A DNA stretch of 52,782 nucleotides from Sphingomonas sp. Its GTDB lineage: Bacteria; Pseudomonadota; Alphaproteobacteria; Sphingomonadales; Sphingomonadaceae. The DNA is taken from contig NZ_JAIESM010000017.1 in the NCBI RefSeq assembly GCF_019746015.1, forward strand, positions 1-52,782, in the 5' to 3' direction. This document shows positions 1-9,400 of this stretch, piece by piece. A model generated the notes under the pieces. It had not been told where the DNA came from. It made no database searches and saw only the letters and a list, made by a program, of their open reading frames with translations. Every line of letters starts with the position of its first letter. The first letter of the stretch is position 1. A program made the position numbers and the translations under genes.

Positions 1-108
1 GGCACCGAAGGCGTGCGCTTCTGGACCAAGACCAAGACGGTGACCCAGCGCTGGCCCGATGGCGGCGGCGACGGCTCAAACGCGTTCGTCATCCCGACGA
101 TGGGCTAG
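1..108 (+). CDS. C-terminal end of an unidentified protein (cut by window edge)
   Basis: An open frame runs from base 1 to a TAG stop at 106-108 and gives the last 35 residues of a protein that starts outside the window. The tail is rich in Thr, Lys and Gly and ends in IPTMG. I do not recognise the family. Reading frame and codon use (GC-rich third positions) fit a real gene, but no function can be assigned from this fragment. Confidence 0.55.
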   Translation, partial: GTEGVRFWTKTKTVTQRWPDGGGDGSNAFVIPTMG

Positions 109-198
109 GGTTGGTTTTGGGCGGGCGTTGGCCCGTTTCGGTCAGCGCGCCTTTGGCGGAACGGCCGAAGTGCGCGCTAAACGCCAGCCCGCCCGGTT

Positions 199-546
199 TC
201 AACGAAACGTCTGTACGACCACAATCTCACCCACGATGGCCGCGTTGAAGGCGTCCAGCTCCTCGGCCGGTATCCAATATTCCTGATGGGCCGTGCCGCC
301 GGCGATTTGGACGTCGAATTGGTCCAGATAGTCTTTGCGAACCTCGAAACGGGTGACGAAGCCCACGCCGCTGGCGGGCACGTTCCAGTCCCGGGCGATC
401 TTTACCGCATAATCTTCGGTCGTGACGGGATAGAAGATTGGTTGTTCGGCCAATCGCGGTGGAAACGCCCGCATTCCCAGTTGTTCGATCAGCGCCAGCT
501 CCTCGGGGCCCACGGGCCGCCACAAGGTGATCGTTTGATTGCTCAT
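199..546 (-). CDS. ADP-ribosylation/crystallin J1-like small protein
   Basis: A 115-residue soluble protein with no signal peptide. The run from the N-terminal LWRPVG through FPPRL and QPIFYP to HQEYWIPAEEL matches, from memory, a conserved small bacterial family usually labelled ADP-ribosylation/crystallin J1. That label is historical and no enzymatic activity is established. The ATG at 546 is chosen because the conserved region starts right after it; a longer in-frame extension upstream has shadow-like Arg/Ala-rich composition. It lies 44 bp downstream of bpt on the same strand and may be cotranscribed with it. Confidence 0.75.
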   Translation of the reverse strand: MSNQTITLWRPVGPEELALIEQLGMRAFPPRLAEQPIFYPVTTEDYAVKIARDWNVPASGVGFVTRFEVRKDYLDQFDVQIAGGTAHQEYWIPAEELDAFNAAIVGEIVVVQTFR

Positions 547-590
547 GGCATTTCTTCGCCCTGATCTCCGCGCCGCCCTGGCGCTCGCAG

Positions 591-1370
591 CTACAGCGCC
601 TCGACCACGTCGGGCATGCCCTGGGGGGCGGGGGTGTCGTCGTTGAGCAGCGACCAGCCGGTCGGCCCCAGCACTTCGAGCGGGCGGTAGCGCGCCTTGT
701 ACGACATGCGCGGGCTGCCCTTCACCCAATAGCCCAGATACACATAGGGCAGGCCGACCGCATGCGCGCGGGTGATATGGTCGAGGATGACGAAGCTGCC
801 CAGCCCCGGCCGCGCGTCATGGTCGGCATCGAAGAAGCTGTAGATCATCGACAGGCCGTCTGCCTGCTGGTCGGTAAGGCACGCCCCCACCAGCCGCCCG
901 CGCCGCCCGCCCGATGAAGGCTCGCGATATTCGATGACGTGCGACTGGACCGGGCTCTGCTCGATCATGTCGGCATAATCGGCCTCGTCCATATTGGTCA
1001 TGCCGCCGCCCGGGTGGCGGCTGTTCAGATAGCGGCGCAGCAGGTCATATTGCTCGTCGGTGGCCCAGGGCGGACAGGCGCTGACTTCGAGATCGGCATT
1101 GCGGCGGATCAGCCGGCGCTGCGTCTGGTTGGGGGTGAAGCCGCCCGTCACCACCCGCACCGACACACAGGCGGAGCAGCCCGCGCAGCTGGGGCGATAG
1201 GCGACCGACTGGCTGCGGCGGAACCCGATCCGGCCGAGCGCATCGTTCAGCTCGCCGGCATGCGGGCCGGACAGTTCGGTGAATACCTTGCGTTCCAGCC
1301 GGCCGGGCAGATAGGGGCAGGGCGACGGGCTCGTCACGAAGAAGCGGGGAAATCGAAATGGCGCCGTCAC
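591..1370 (-). CDS. bpt: Aspartate/glutamate leucyltransferase (bacterial protein transferase)
   Basis: Bpt transfers leucine from Leu-tRNA to proteins with N-terminal Asp or Glu, marking them for ClpS/ClpAP degradation (N-degron pathway); it acts in the cytosol. The 259-residue product has the family features: the PCPYLPGR start, a cysteine cluster CAGCSAC near residue 70, the RRNADL segment, and a C-terminal acyltransferase fold with [20 protein letters not shown]. The GTG at 1370 is preferred over an upstream ATG because AGAGGG lies about 7 nt before it and homologues start at (M/V)TAPFRFP. The next gene downstream is the crystallin-J1-like gene. Confidence 0.92.
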   Translation of the reverse strand: MTAPFRFPRFFVTSPSPCPYLPGRLERKVFTELSGPHAGELNDALGRIGFRRSQSVAYRPSCAGCSACVSVRVVTGGFTPNQTQRRLIRRNADLEVSACPPWATDEQYDLLRRYLNSRHPGGGMTNMDEADYADMIEQSPVQSHVIEYREPSSGGRRGRLVGACLTDQQADGLSMIYSFFDADHDARPGLGSFVILDHITRAHAVGLPYVYLGYWVKGSPRMSYKARYRPLEVLGPTGWSLLNDDTPAPQGMPDVVEAL

Positions 1371-1529
1371 CGCATATGCCCTCTGATTCGGCCTGGCACC
1401 CCGTCGTCTGCGGCTGCCATCTGCGCGCAAATATTAACCGCGCCGCGTTTGTTGAAAAGGCCGTTCACCAACAATGCGGCACCACCTCGAAAAAATGCCG
1501 GGGATGACGCGGGCGCACGCCCCGGCGGC

Positions 1530-2756
1530 TCAGCCCAGCTCGATCAGATTGGCTTCATAGCCGCCCGCGCGCACCGCCTCGATCAGCCGGTCGAGATGTG
1601 CGCGGTCGCGGGTTTCGCACTCGATCTCGGTGATCAGCCCCTTGGCCGGCAGCGTGGTGAACACGCGCTGGTGGTATACCTCCATGATGTTCACGCGCTC
1701 CTCGTCGAAGATGCGGAACAGCTTGAACAGCGCGCCCGGCTGATCCTGCAGCCGCACGCGCAGCCGCGCCAGCCGGCCCGAGCGCGCGAGATCGCGCAGC
1801 AGCACATTGGCGAGCAGGCGCGTGTCGATATTGCCGCCGCACAGCACCAGCCCCACCGTGCGCCCGGCGAATCGCGCCGGATGCTCGATCAGCGCGGCAA
1901 GGCCGGCGGCGCCCGCGCCCTCCACCACCGTCTTTTCGATCTGGACGAGCAGCGACACCGCCTTTTCCAGGCTGCGTTCGCTGACCAGCACGATTTCGTC
2001 GACCAGCTCGCTCACCATGCGCGCGGTCAGCTGGCCCGGCTCCTTCACCGCAATGCCTTCGGCCAGCGTGTCGCCGGCGCAGGCCATCTGCGTGCCGTTG
2101 ATGCGGTTGTACATGGAAGGGAACAGCTCCGCCTCCACGCCCACCACCGCGATCGGGTGGCCCCAGCTGCGTGCAACGGTCGCCATCCCGCTGATCAACC
2201 CGCCGCCGCCAATGGGGGTGACGAACATGTCGATGTCGGGCGCGTCCTCCAGCATTTCGATGGCGGTGGTGCCCTGGCCGGCCACGATGCGCGCATCGTC
2301 GAACGGGTGGACGAAGGTCAGCCCCTCGGCGCGCTCCACCTCGCGGGCATGGGCGTAGGCATCGTCAAAGGTTTCACCGTGCAGGATGACCCGCGCGCCA
2401 TGCCCCTGCGTCTGCGTCACCTTCACGATCGGCGTCGGGCGCGGCATCACGATGGTGGCGGGCACCCCCAGCCGGTGCGCGTGATAGGCCAGGCCCTGGG
2501 CATGGTTGCCGGCCGATGCCGCGATCACGCCCGGCGTGCCCGCGGGCAGCTGCAGCAGCGTGTTGAGCGCGCCGCGCTCCTTGTAAGCAGCGGTGAACTG
2601 GTGGTTTTCGAACTTCAGATAGACTTTGGCGCCGGTCAGTTCGGAAAGCGTGCGGCTGAACAGCGTCGGCGTGCGCACGATTGCGGGTGCGATGCGCGCA
2701 TGGGCGGCGCGGATATCGTCAATGGTCACGGCGGGCGACAGGGCAAGCTCGGTCAT
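1530..2756 (-). CDS. ilvA: Threonine ammonia-lyase with C-terminal ACT domain
   Basis: A PLP enzyme that deaminates threonine to 2-oxobutanoate and ammonia, feeding isoleucine synthesis. At 408 residues it is the short form: a fold-type II catalytic domain (about 1-320) plus one ACT domain (about 330-405). Visible motifs are the Schiff-base lysine in TAAYKERGA (Lys59), SAGNHAQG at 81-88 and the phosphate-cup glycines in PIGGGGLISG at 181-190. The C-terminal part, with QDQPGALFKLFRIFDEERVN, is a typical amino-acid-sensing ACT domain, so allosteric control is likely. It is divergent from the dehydrogenase gene at 2816, with about 59 bp between starts. A catabolic (TdcB-like) role is an alternative that the sequence cannot exclude. 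Confidence 0.9.
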   Translation of the reverse strand: MTELALSPAVTIDDIRAAHARIAPAIVRTPTLFSRTLSELTGAKVYLKFENHQFTAAYKERGALNTLLQLPAGTPGVIAASAGNHAQGLAYHAHRLGVPATIVMPRPTPIVKVTQTQGHGARVILHGETFDDAYAHAREVERAEGLTFVHPFDDARIVAGQGTTAIEMLEDAPDIDMFVTPIGGGGLISGMATVARSWGHPIAVVGVEAELFPSMYNRINGTQMACAGDTLAEGIAVKEPGQLTARMVSELVDEIVLVSERSLEKAVSLLVQIEKTVVEGAGAAGLAALIEHPARFAGRTVGLVLCGGNIDTRLLANVLLRDLARSGRLARLRVRLQDQPGALFKLFRIFDEERVNIMEVYHQRVFTTLPAKGLITEIECETRDRAHLDRLIEAVRAGGYEANLIELG

Positions 2757-2815
2757 GGAAATCGGGCCTAGACCATCTGGCGCGGCGGGGGAACTGGGCT
2801 TATGCGCCTATCCCC

Positions 2816-3679
2816 ATGGCAAGACTTTCCTTCCTGGGACTGGGGGTGATGGGTGCCCCGATGGCGCGGCACCTGGCCGGGGCCGGGCACGAGGTGACCG
2901 TCTATAACCGCACGCGGGGAAAGGCGGAGGCCTGGGTCGCGGCGCATGGCGGGGAGGTCGCGGCAACGCCGGCAGCGGCGGCACAAGGGGCAGCGGCCGT
3001 GTTCGCCTGTGTCGGCCGGGACGAGGATCTGGCCGCCGTGACGCTGGGCACCGAAGGGGCGTTCGCCACGATGGCACCGGGTGCGCTGTTTGTGGACCAC
3101 ACCACTGTTTCGGCAACGCTCGCCCGCCGGCTGGCGCAGGAAGGCGCGGCGCGCGGGCTGCATGTGGTCGACGCGCCGGTTTCTGGCGGGCAGGCGGGGG
3201 CCGAGAATGGCACGCTGTCGATCATGTGCGGCGGCACGGCGGAGGCGCTGGCGATGGCGACGCCGCTGATGCAGGCCTATGCCGCGCGCATCGTGCATGT
3301 CGGCGCGGCGGGCGCCGGCCAGCAGACCAAGATGGTCAACCAGATCGCGATTGCCGGCGTGCTGGGCGGCTTGGCCGAGGCACTGCGCTTTGCCCAGAAG
3401 TCGGGGCTGGACCTTGACCGGGTGCTGGAGGCGGTGTCGGGCGGCGCCGCGCAAAGCTGGCAGATGGTCAACCGCTGGCCGACCATGGCCGAGGACCGGT
3501 TCGACTTCGGCTTTGCGATCGACTGGATGCGCAAGGATCTGGGGCTTGCGCTCGATGAGGCGCGCGCCAACGGGGCGGTGCTGCCGGTCGCGGCGCTGAT
3601 CGACCAATTCTATGCCGAGGTGCAGCAGATGGGCGGTGGCCGGCAGGATACCAGCGCGCTGGTGAGGAGGCTGAAATGA
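2816..3679 (+). CDS. NAD(P)-dependent beta-hydroxyacid dehydrogenase (3-hydroxyisobutyrate dehydrogenase-like)
   Basis: A 287-residue member of the beta-hydroxyacid dehydrogenase family. The N-terminal Rossmann motif GLGVMG is at residues 8-13, the family signature DAPVSGGQAGAE at 119-130, and the catalytic lysine in TKMVNQ (Lys172). Substrates in this family include 3-hydroxyisobutyrate, tartronate semialdehyde and succinic semialdehyde; the sequence does not decide between them. The ATG at 2816 puts the nucleotide-binding strand at the extreme N terminus, as in homologues. The stop overlaps the start of the amidohydrolase gene (ATGA), implying translational coupling. Confidence 0.87.
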   Translation: MARLSFLGLGVMGAPMARHLAGAGHEVTVYNRTRGKAEAWVAAHGGEVAATPAAAAQGAAAVFACVGRDEDLAAVTLGTEGAFATMAPGALFVDHTTVSATLARRLAQEGAARGLHVVDAPVSGGQAGAENGTLSIMCGGTAEALAMATPLMQAYAARIVHVGAAGAGQQTKMVNQIAIAGVLGGLAEALRFAQKSGLDLDRVLEAVSGGAAQSWQMVNRWPTMAEDRFDFGFAIDWMRKDLGLALDEARANGAVLPVAALIDQFYAEVQQMGGGRQDTSALVRRLK

Positions 3680-5340
3680 TCGATCGCATCCGGCGCGGGC
3701 TGTTCGGGCTGTGCGCGGCTCTGGTGGCGCTGGCGGCGGCGCCGGCGCTGGCCGATGCGCTGGTCGATAATGTCGATGGGGTCACGCTCGATGCCGACGG
3801 CAAGGTGATGCGCTTCACCGGCATCCTGATCGGCGTCGATGGCCGCGTCGTGCGGCTGCTGAAGGATGGCGACAAGCGCCCCGACCGGCTGGACTGGCGC
3901 GCCGATCTGCGCGGCCGCACGGTGATGCCGGGCTTTGTCGACGCGCATGGCCATGTGCTGGAGCTGGGCTTCCGCGCCATGGAGCTCGACCTGTCCGACA
4001 CCCGCTCGCTTGACGAGGCCAAGGCGCGCATCGCCGCCTATGCCGCTGCCAATCCGGAGCGGAAATGGATTTTGGGCGGTGGCTGGAATCAGGAGAAATG
4101 GGGGCTTGGCCGCTTCCCGACCGCCGCCGACCTGGACGCGGTGGTGGGCGATCGGCCGGTGTGGCTGGCGCGTGCCGATGGCCATGCCAGCTGGGCCAAT
4201 TCGGCAGCGATGGCAGCAGCCGGGGTGACCGCCAAGAGCGTGTCGCCCCCCGGCGGCCGCATCGAGATGGAGGGGCCGCGCCCGGCCGGCGTCTTCGTCG
4301 ATGCCGCGCAAGACCTGGTGCAGAAAGCGGTGCCCAAGCCGCTGCCCAAGGAGCGCGATGTCGCCTTCCGCAAGGCGCAGGACATGCTGCTGTCGTTCGG
4401 CATCACCGCCACCGCCGACATGGGCACCAGCGTGGATGACTGGCTGGCGCTGCGCCGCGCGGGCGATGCCGGCGCGCTGCGGATGCGGGTGATGAGCTAT
4501 GGCGCCGGCATCGAGGACACGGTGCGCATCGGCGCCACCGGCCCCACCCCCTGGCTTTATGCCGGTCGGCTGCGGCTGGTGGGGGTGAAGCTTTATGCCG
4601 ATGGCGCGCTCGGTTCGCGCGGCGCGTGGCTGAAGGGCGCTTACGCCGATGCGGCCGGCCAGCAGGGCGCCGGATTCATGGCCGATGACGTGATCCGCAA
4701 CCTGATGAGCCGCGCGGCGATGGACGGCTATCAGGTTGCCGTCCACGCGATCGGTGACCGCGCCAATGCGCAGGTGCTCGACGCGATCGCCGAACTTGCC
4801 CCCACTTATGGCGGCGACCGGCGCTGGCGGATCGAGCATGCGCAGATCGTCGACCCGGCCGATATCGCCAAATTTGGCGCGCATGGCGTGATCGCGTCGA
4901 TGCAGCCGGTGCACCAGACCAGCGACCGGACCATGGCCGAAGCCCGGCTGGGGCCGGAGCGGCTGACCGGTGCCTATGCCTGGGCGACGATGCTGAAGGT
5001 GGGCGGCCGGCTGGCCTTTGGCACCGATTATCCGGTGGAAAGCCCCGATCCCTTTGCCGGCTGGGCGGCCGCGTTCACCCGCACCGATGCCGATGGCCAG
5101 CCCTATGGCGGGTGGCAGGCCCAGGAACGGCTGACCCGCGAACAGGCCTGGTGGGCCTATACCCAAGGGGCCGCCTATGCCGGCTTTGCCGAAGCGCAGT
5201 TCGGCCGGCTGGCGCCGGGGCAATATGCCGATTTCATCGTGCTGCGCGGCGATCCCCTGCTCGCCAGCCCCGGCGACCTGCGGGGCATGAAGGTGGAGGA
5301 AACCTGGCTGGCCGGCACCAAGGTGTGGCAGCGGCGGTGA
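3676..5340 (+). CDS. Exported amidohydrolase, YtcJ/AepA-like
   Basis: A 554-residue metal-dependent hydrolase of the amidohydrolase superfamily with a cleavable signal peptide (hydrophobic residues 8-25, ALADA cleavage region), so probably periplasmic. Metal-site motifs are in order: HGH at residues 91-93 after MPGFVDA, LYADGALGSRGAW in mid-protein, His357 in AVHAIGD, His388 in IEHAQ and Asp451 in FGTDYP. These match the amidohydrolase_3 subfamily, whose substrates are mostly unknown (amides, N-acyl compounds). It is translationally coupled to the dehydrogenase upstream, which may mean a shared catabolic role. Confidence 0.87.
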   Translation: MIDRIRRGLFGLCAALVALAAAPALADALVDNVDGVTLDADGKVMRFTGILIGVDGRVVRLLKDGDKRPDRLDWRADLRGRTVMPGFVDAHGHVLELGFRAMELDLSDTRSLDEAKARIAAYAAANPERKWILGGGWNQEKWGLGRFPTAADLDAVVGDRPVWLARADGHASWANSAAMAAAGVTAKSVSPPGGRIEMEGPRPAGVFVDAAQDLVQKAVPKPLPKERDVAFRKAQDMLLSFGITATADMGTSVDDWLALRRAGDAGALRMRVMSYGAGIEDTVRIGATGPTPWLYAGRLRLVGVKLYADGALGSRGAWLKGAYADAAGQQGAGFMADDVIRNLMSRAAMDGYQVAVHAIGDRANAQVLDAIAELAPTYGGDRRWRIEHAQIVDPADIAKFGAHGVIASMQPVHQTSDRTMAEARLGPERLTGAYAWATMLKVGGRLAFGTDYPVESPDPFAGWAAAFTRTDADGQPYGGWQAQERLTREQAWWAYTQGAAYAGFAEAQFGRLAPGQYADFIVLRGDPLLASPGDLRGMKVEETWLAGTKVWQRR

Positions 5341-5828
5341 CAACGGTCGATTTTCCCGACCTGTTCGAGGTGATTCGGTCGGATCGCCACGCGCGCGACC
5401 CTTGGGGCAGGCCAGTTGGCTCAAGGTTGCGATAACTTAACGAACATGACGACTTTTTGGAGTTAATCTTACAAGCTGATAATGAATGTGTTTTTGCGGC
5501 CATGGCAATGGCGGCCGCGTTGGTTGGCGCGTATGCATACGTATTTCTACCTGACAGCGTTGGACAAAGCCGCTCAGTTCGGGCATTGGCGCGCCTCGCA
5601 ATCGATTGCAGATGCTTTGATTGCCCGCGAAACTATATTATTTCGTAATCGCAATGAACGCTCGGTCGCGTTGTTGGCAGGGCGCTCCGGCCGTGTTTTC
5701 TTTTCGCAAGCCAGGCGCCCATCGGGACGTTGCCCGGCTGACCGAAAAGAGGATGCGTCCATGCGGCGTTGCTTAAGGGAGGGAGGCTTAATCGGGGCGA
5801 CAGGACACTCGTCTACGGAGTAGAATTG
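5341..5828. other. 488-bp intergenic stretch without a convincing gene
   Basis: This stretch is visibly more AT-rich than its surroundings. It contains short open frames (for example 5457-5648 and 5482-5823, plus strand), but none has a Shine-Dalgarno sequence, family resemblance or typical codon use. A 10-bp palindrome GTATGCATAC lies at 5531-5540. The stretch presumably carries the promoter and a long leader for the response regulator at 5829. A small RNA cannot be excluded. Confidence 0.5.
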
Positions 5829-6431
5829 GTGCACGTTCATATCGTTGATGACGAACCCGAACTGTTGACGTCGCTGTCGGTTATTCTGCGGCGGGCCGGG
5901 CATGAAGTGACTTGTTTTTCAAACGCCCGCGCGTTTCTTGCCGTGGCGCGTGACCTCACTCCCGGCTGCGTTCTTCTCGACCTGCATCTGCCGGATATCA
6001 ATGGCCTGACAGTGCAGCGGGAGCTGGTGCGCATGGATTGCGGCCATGCGGTCATCCTGCTGACCGGCGTAGGGGAAATCCCGGACGCGGTCAGCGCGAT
6101 GCGCGCCGGCGCGCTCGATTTCATTCGCAAGCCCTATCGCGCGGCCGAGTTGCTCGAGGCGGTAACGCATGCTGAGCAGGCGGTGGCCGCCTATGCCGAA
6201 AAGCGCGCGCGCGCCCAGCGTTTTGCCGCGCTCAACAAGCTGTCCACCCGGGAGCGCGAAGTGCTGTCGGCGCTGGCCGGCGGCGGCCCCAGCAAGACGG
6301 TGGCCTATGATCTGGGCATCAGCGTGCGCACGGTTGAAATGCATCGCGCGAACATTCTGAAGAAGCTCGACGTGCCCAATATCGGCGCCGCGCTGCTGAT
6401 GGCGCAGGCGGGCGCCATGCTCAGCAGCTGA
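5829..6431 (+). CDS. FixJ/NarL-type response regulator (receiver + LuxR-type HTH)
   Basis: A 200-residue transcription regulator. The receiver domain (1-120) has the acidic pair DDE at 7-9, phosphoacceptor Asp51 in LLDLHLP, a Thr switch residue in LLTGVGE and the conserved lysine in RKPYR. The C-terminal HTH has LSTREREVLSALAGG and SVRTVEMHRANILKKL, typical of the FixJ subgroup. The GTG at 5829 is chosen because the receiver starts immediately and a GGAG lies 8 nt upstream (5817-5820). The gene is convergent with the hybrid kinase and the two overlap by 11 bp at their 3' ends. The kinase is the obvious candidate partner, but this is inferred from position only. Confidence 0.88.
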   Translation: MHVHIVDDEPELLTSLSVILRRAGHEVTCFSNARAFLAVARDLTPGCVLLDLHLPDINGLTVQRELVRMDCGHAVILLTGVGEIPDAVSAMRAGALDFIRKPYRAAELLEAVTHAEQAVAAYAEKRARAQRFAALNKLSTREREVLSALAGGGPSKTVAYDLGISVRTVEMHRANILKKLDVPNIGAALLMAQAGAMLSS

Positions 6432-9400
6432 CCAGCCCGGTCGTGTCGAGCGCAGCGCGCACCTGCTCCGCCAACTCGGCCCGGCGATAGGGTTTGCGCA
6501 GGATCCGCGGTGCCCCATCTGCACCGTCGCCCGGCAGCTTGCGCTGGTCGGCATAGCCCGAGGTAAACAGCAGCTTCAGCTCCGGCCGCAATTTCAGCGC
6601 CATCGCGGCCAGCGCAGTGCCATCCACCCCGCCCGGCATCACGATGTCGGTGAAGAGCAGGTCGATGGGATGATCGGTTTCGATCATCGTCATTGCCTCG
6701 CGCCCGTCGGCCGCGGTCGTTACCGAATAGCCCAGGCCGCGCAACAGGGTGCAGACATGGCTGCGCACCAGGGGATCGTCTTCCACCACCAGAACCGATT
6801 CGACGCCGCTGGGCATGACGGTGCTCGACGTCTTGCGCGGCGCCGGCGGCTGCCGCTTGGCGCGCGGCAGATAGATGGTCACGGTCGTGCCGCGACCCAG
6901 CGCCGAATCGATCGTTACTGTGCCGCCCGACTGCTTGGCAAAGCCATAGACCATCGACAGCCCCAGCCCGGTGCCCTTGCCGACCTCCTTGGTGGTGAAG
7001 AAGGGATCGAACGCGCGCTGGGCGATTTCGCGGCTCATCCCGCTGCCGCTGTCGGCAACCGAAATCGCGACATAGTCACCCGGGTCAGTGCCATCGGCCG
7101 CCTGCTCCAGCCCGCTGTCATGCGAGATGTTGGCCGTTTCGATCACCAGTCGCCCGCCCGTCGGCATCGCGTCGCGCGCATTGAGCGCCAGGTTGAGCAG
7201 CGCGACTTCCAGCTGCCCCGGATCGGCAAGTGCCGGCCAGGTATCGCCCGCCAGCTGCAGCTCGATCTGCACCCGTTCGGAGAGGGTGCGGCGCAACAGA
7301 TGCCCCATGCCCTGGATCAGGTCGCAGCAGTTGATGCTGCGCGGCAGCAGCTTCTGGCGGCGCCCGAACGACAACAGGCGATTGGTCAGTTCGGCGCCAC
7401 GTTCGGCCGCGCTCATCGTCATCTTGGCCAGGATGCCCAGGTCGGGATCGTCGCTGGCGATTGCAGTCATTGCCTCGGCATTGCCCAGGATGACGGTGAG
7501 CAGATTGTTGAAGTCATGCGCCAGCCCGCCGGTCAACTGGCCGACCGCTTCCAGCTTCTGTGCCTGACGCAGCTGTTCGTCGAGCTCGCGCCGCTCGGTG
7601 ATGTCGACCATCGAGCCGATCACGCGCACCGCCTCGCCGGTCTCGTTACGGATCACGAACCCGCGATCCATGATCGTTGCCACCGAGCCATCGGCGCGGG
7701 TGAAGCGGTATTCGCTGCGCCACACGCTGTCGCTGCCGTGGATGGCCGCGTGGAAGCTGTTGGACACACGCACCCGGTCCTCGGGCACGATCTGGGTGGT
7801 CCAGCGCTCCAGCTCCTCGCCAAAGCTTTTCGGATCAAATCCCAGCAGCGTCTTGAGATTTTCGTTCCACCACAATTTGCCGGTGGCGACGTCATAATCC
7901 CAGATCACGCCTGACGTCGCCTGGCTGATCAGCCGGGCGCGTTCATTGTTCAGGCGCATCAGCGCCTCGGCGCGGCGCTGCTCGGTCACCGGCCGCTGGA
8001 TGATGAGCCAATGCGTGATATCGCCATTGGCATCGCTGAGCGGCGAAGCATTGCCATCGACCAGAATATCGTCGCCATGTTTGGTCCGCATCCACAGATC
8101 GGCCTGGACATGTTCGCCGCGGTCGGCGGCGGTGCGCATTTTTGCGATGATCGCCGGATCGTTTCGCTGGCCATAGAGCACGCTCGAATTGTGGCCGATC
8201 ACTTCGTCACGGGAAAAGCCTGACTGCCGCAGATAGGTCTGGTTGGCATAGATGACCTTGCGGCCGCCCGACTCCGCATCCTGATCCTTGCTCATGATGA
8301 AGACGAAGTCGTTGGCGTTATCTACCGCGGCCAGCAGCATGCGCATCTGTTCGGCCTGCTCGCGCTCGGCCGATACCGGGCGGTGGATGACCAGCCAGTG
8401 GGTGATCTCGCCATTGGCATCGCGCAGCGGGGACGCATCGCCCTCCACAAGGATCTCGGCGCCATGTTTGGTGCGCATCCACAGGTCGGTGCGCACGGTG
8501 CCGCCGTTCAGCGACGCCTCCCGGATGCGGTCGATCAGTGCCGGATCGTTGCGTGTGCCGGTCAGCTCGGACGCTTCCTTGCCGATCACTTCCTCGCGCG
8601 TGAACCCACTCGCGTTCAGAAATGTCTGGTTGGTATAGAGGACGCGCCGGTCGTCGAGCGGCGGGTTGCTGTGCTTGGTCAGGATAAATACAAAGTCGTT
8701 GGCGCTGTCGACGGCCGCCAGCAGCATGCGCATCTGCTCTTCGCGTGCGCGCTTTTCGCTGACGGGCCGCTGGATCACCAGCCATTGGGTGAGCGCGCCG
8801 TCCGCATCGCGCAGCGGTGAGGCGTCGGCTTCAACCAGAATCTCTTCGCCGCTCTTCGTCTTCATCCAGATGTCAGCGCAGAATTTCTGACCAGCGCGGG
8901 TCTGATTGACGATTTCTGCGCCGATAGCAGGCGGATTCTGATTGCCGAAGAAACGTGCCGCAAGTTTACCAATCACTTCGTCGCTGCCGAACCCGGTTGC
9001 GCGCAGGAAGGTATCATTGGCGTAGAGAATCACGCGCCCTTTAAGCTGGGGATCGACTTCGGGGCTCAGAATCAGCACGAAGTCATTGGCGCTATCGACC
9101 GCCGCCAGCAGCATGCGCATCTGCCCCTCTCGCGCGCGCTGCTCGGTAATGTTGGTAAAGTAAAGCACCATGCCCTGGGGCGTGGGATAGAGGTTCAGAT
9201 GGAACCATTGATCAAGCTTGTCGTGATGGATGGCGGTCGAATAGCTGACGCGGTCGCGCATCGCCTGGCGCACCGCTTGCGTCGTCGGTGATTCCTCAGG
9301 GAATGGGCAGATGTCCCAGAAGGTCTGGTTGGCAAGATCGGCCGCTGGCCGATCAAGCGCGCGGCGGGCAGCCTCGTTGAAATAGGTCAGCCGCCACTCA

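Noticed and set aside
939..2771. A 610-codon open frame on the plus strand
   Set aside because: It is antisense to bpt and ilvA, is Arg/His/Ala-rich without family features, and results from GC-rich codon third positions. Both opposite genes are certain.
3610..5424. A 604-codon minus-strand frame
   Set aside because: Antisense to the amidohydrolase gene, which has all metal-site motifs; the minus frame is Gly/His/Arg-rich shadow sequence.
5482..5823. 113-codon frame ahead of the response regulator
   Set aside because: No ribosome binding site, no family resemblance and mixed composition; it ends 5 bp before a well-supported GTG start.
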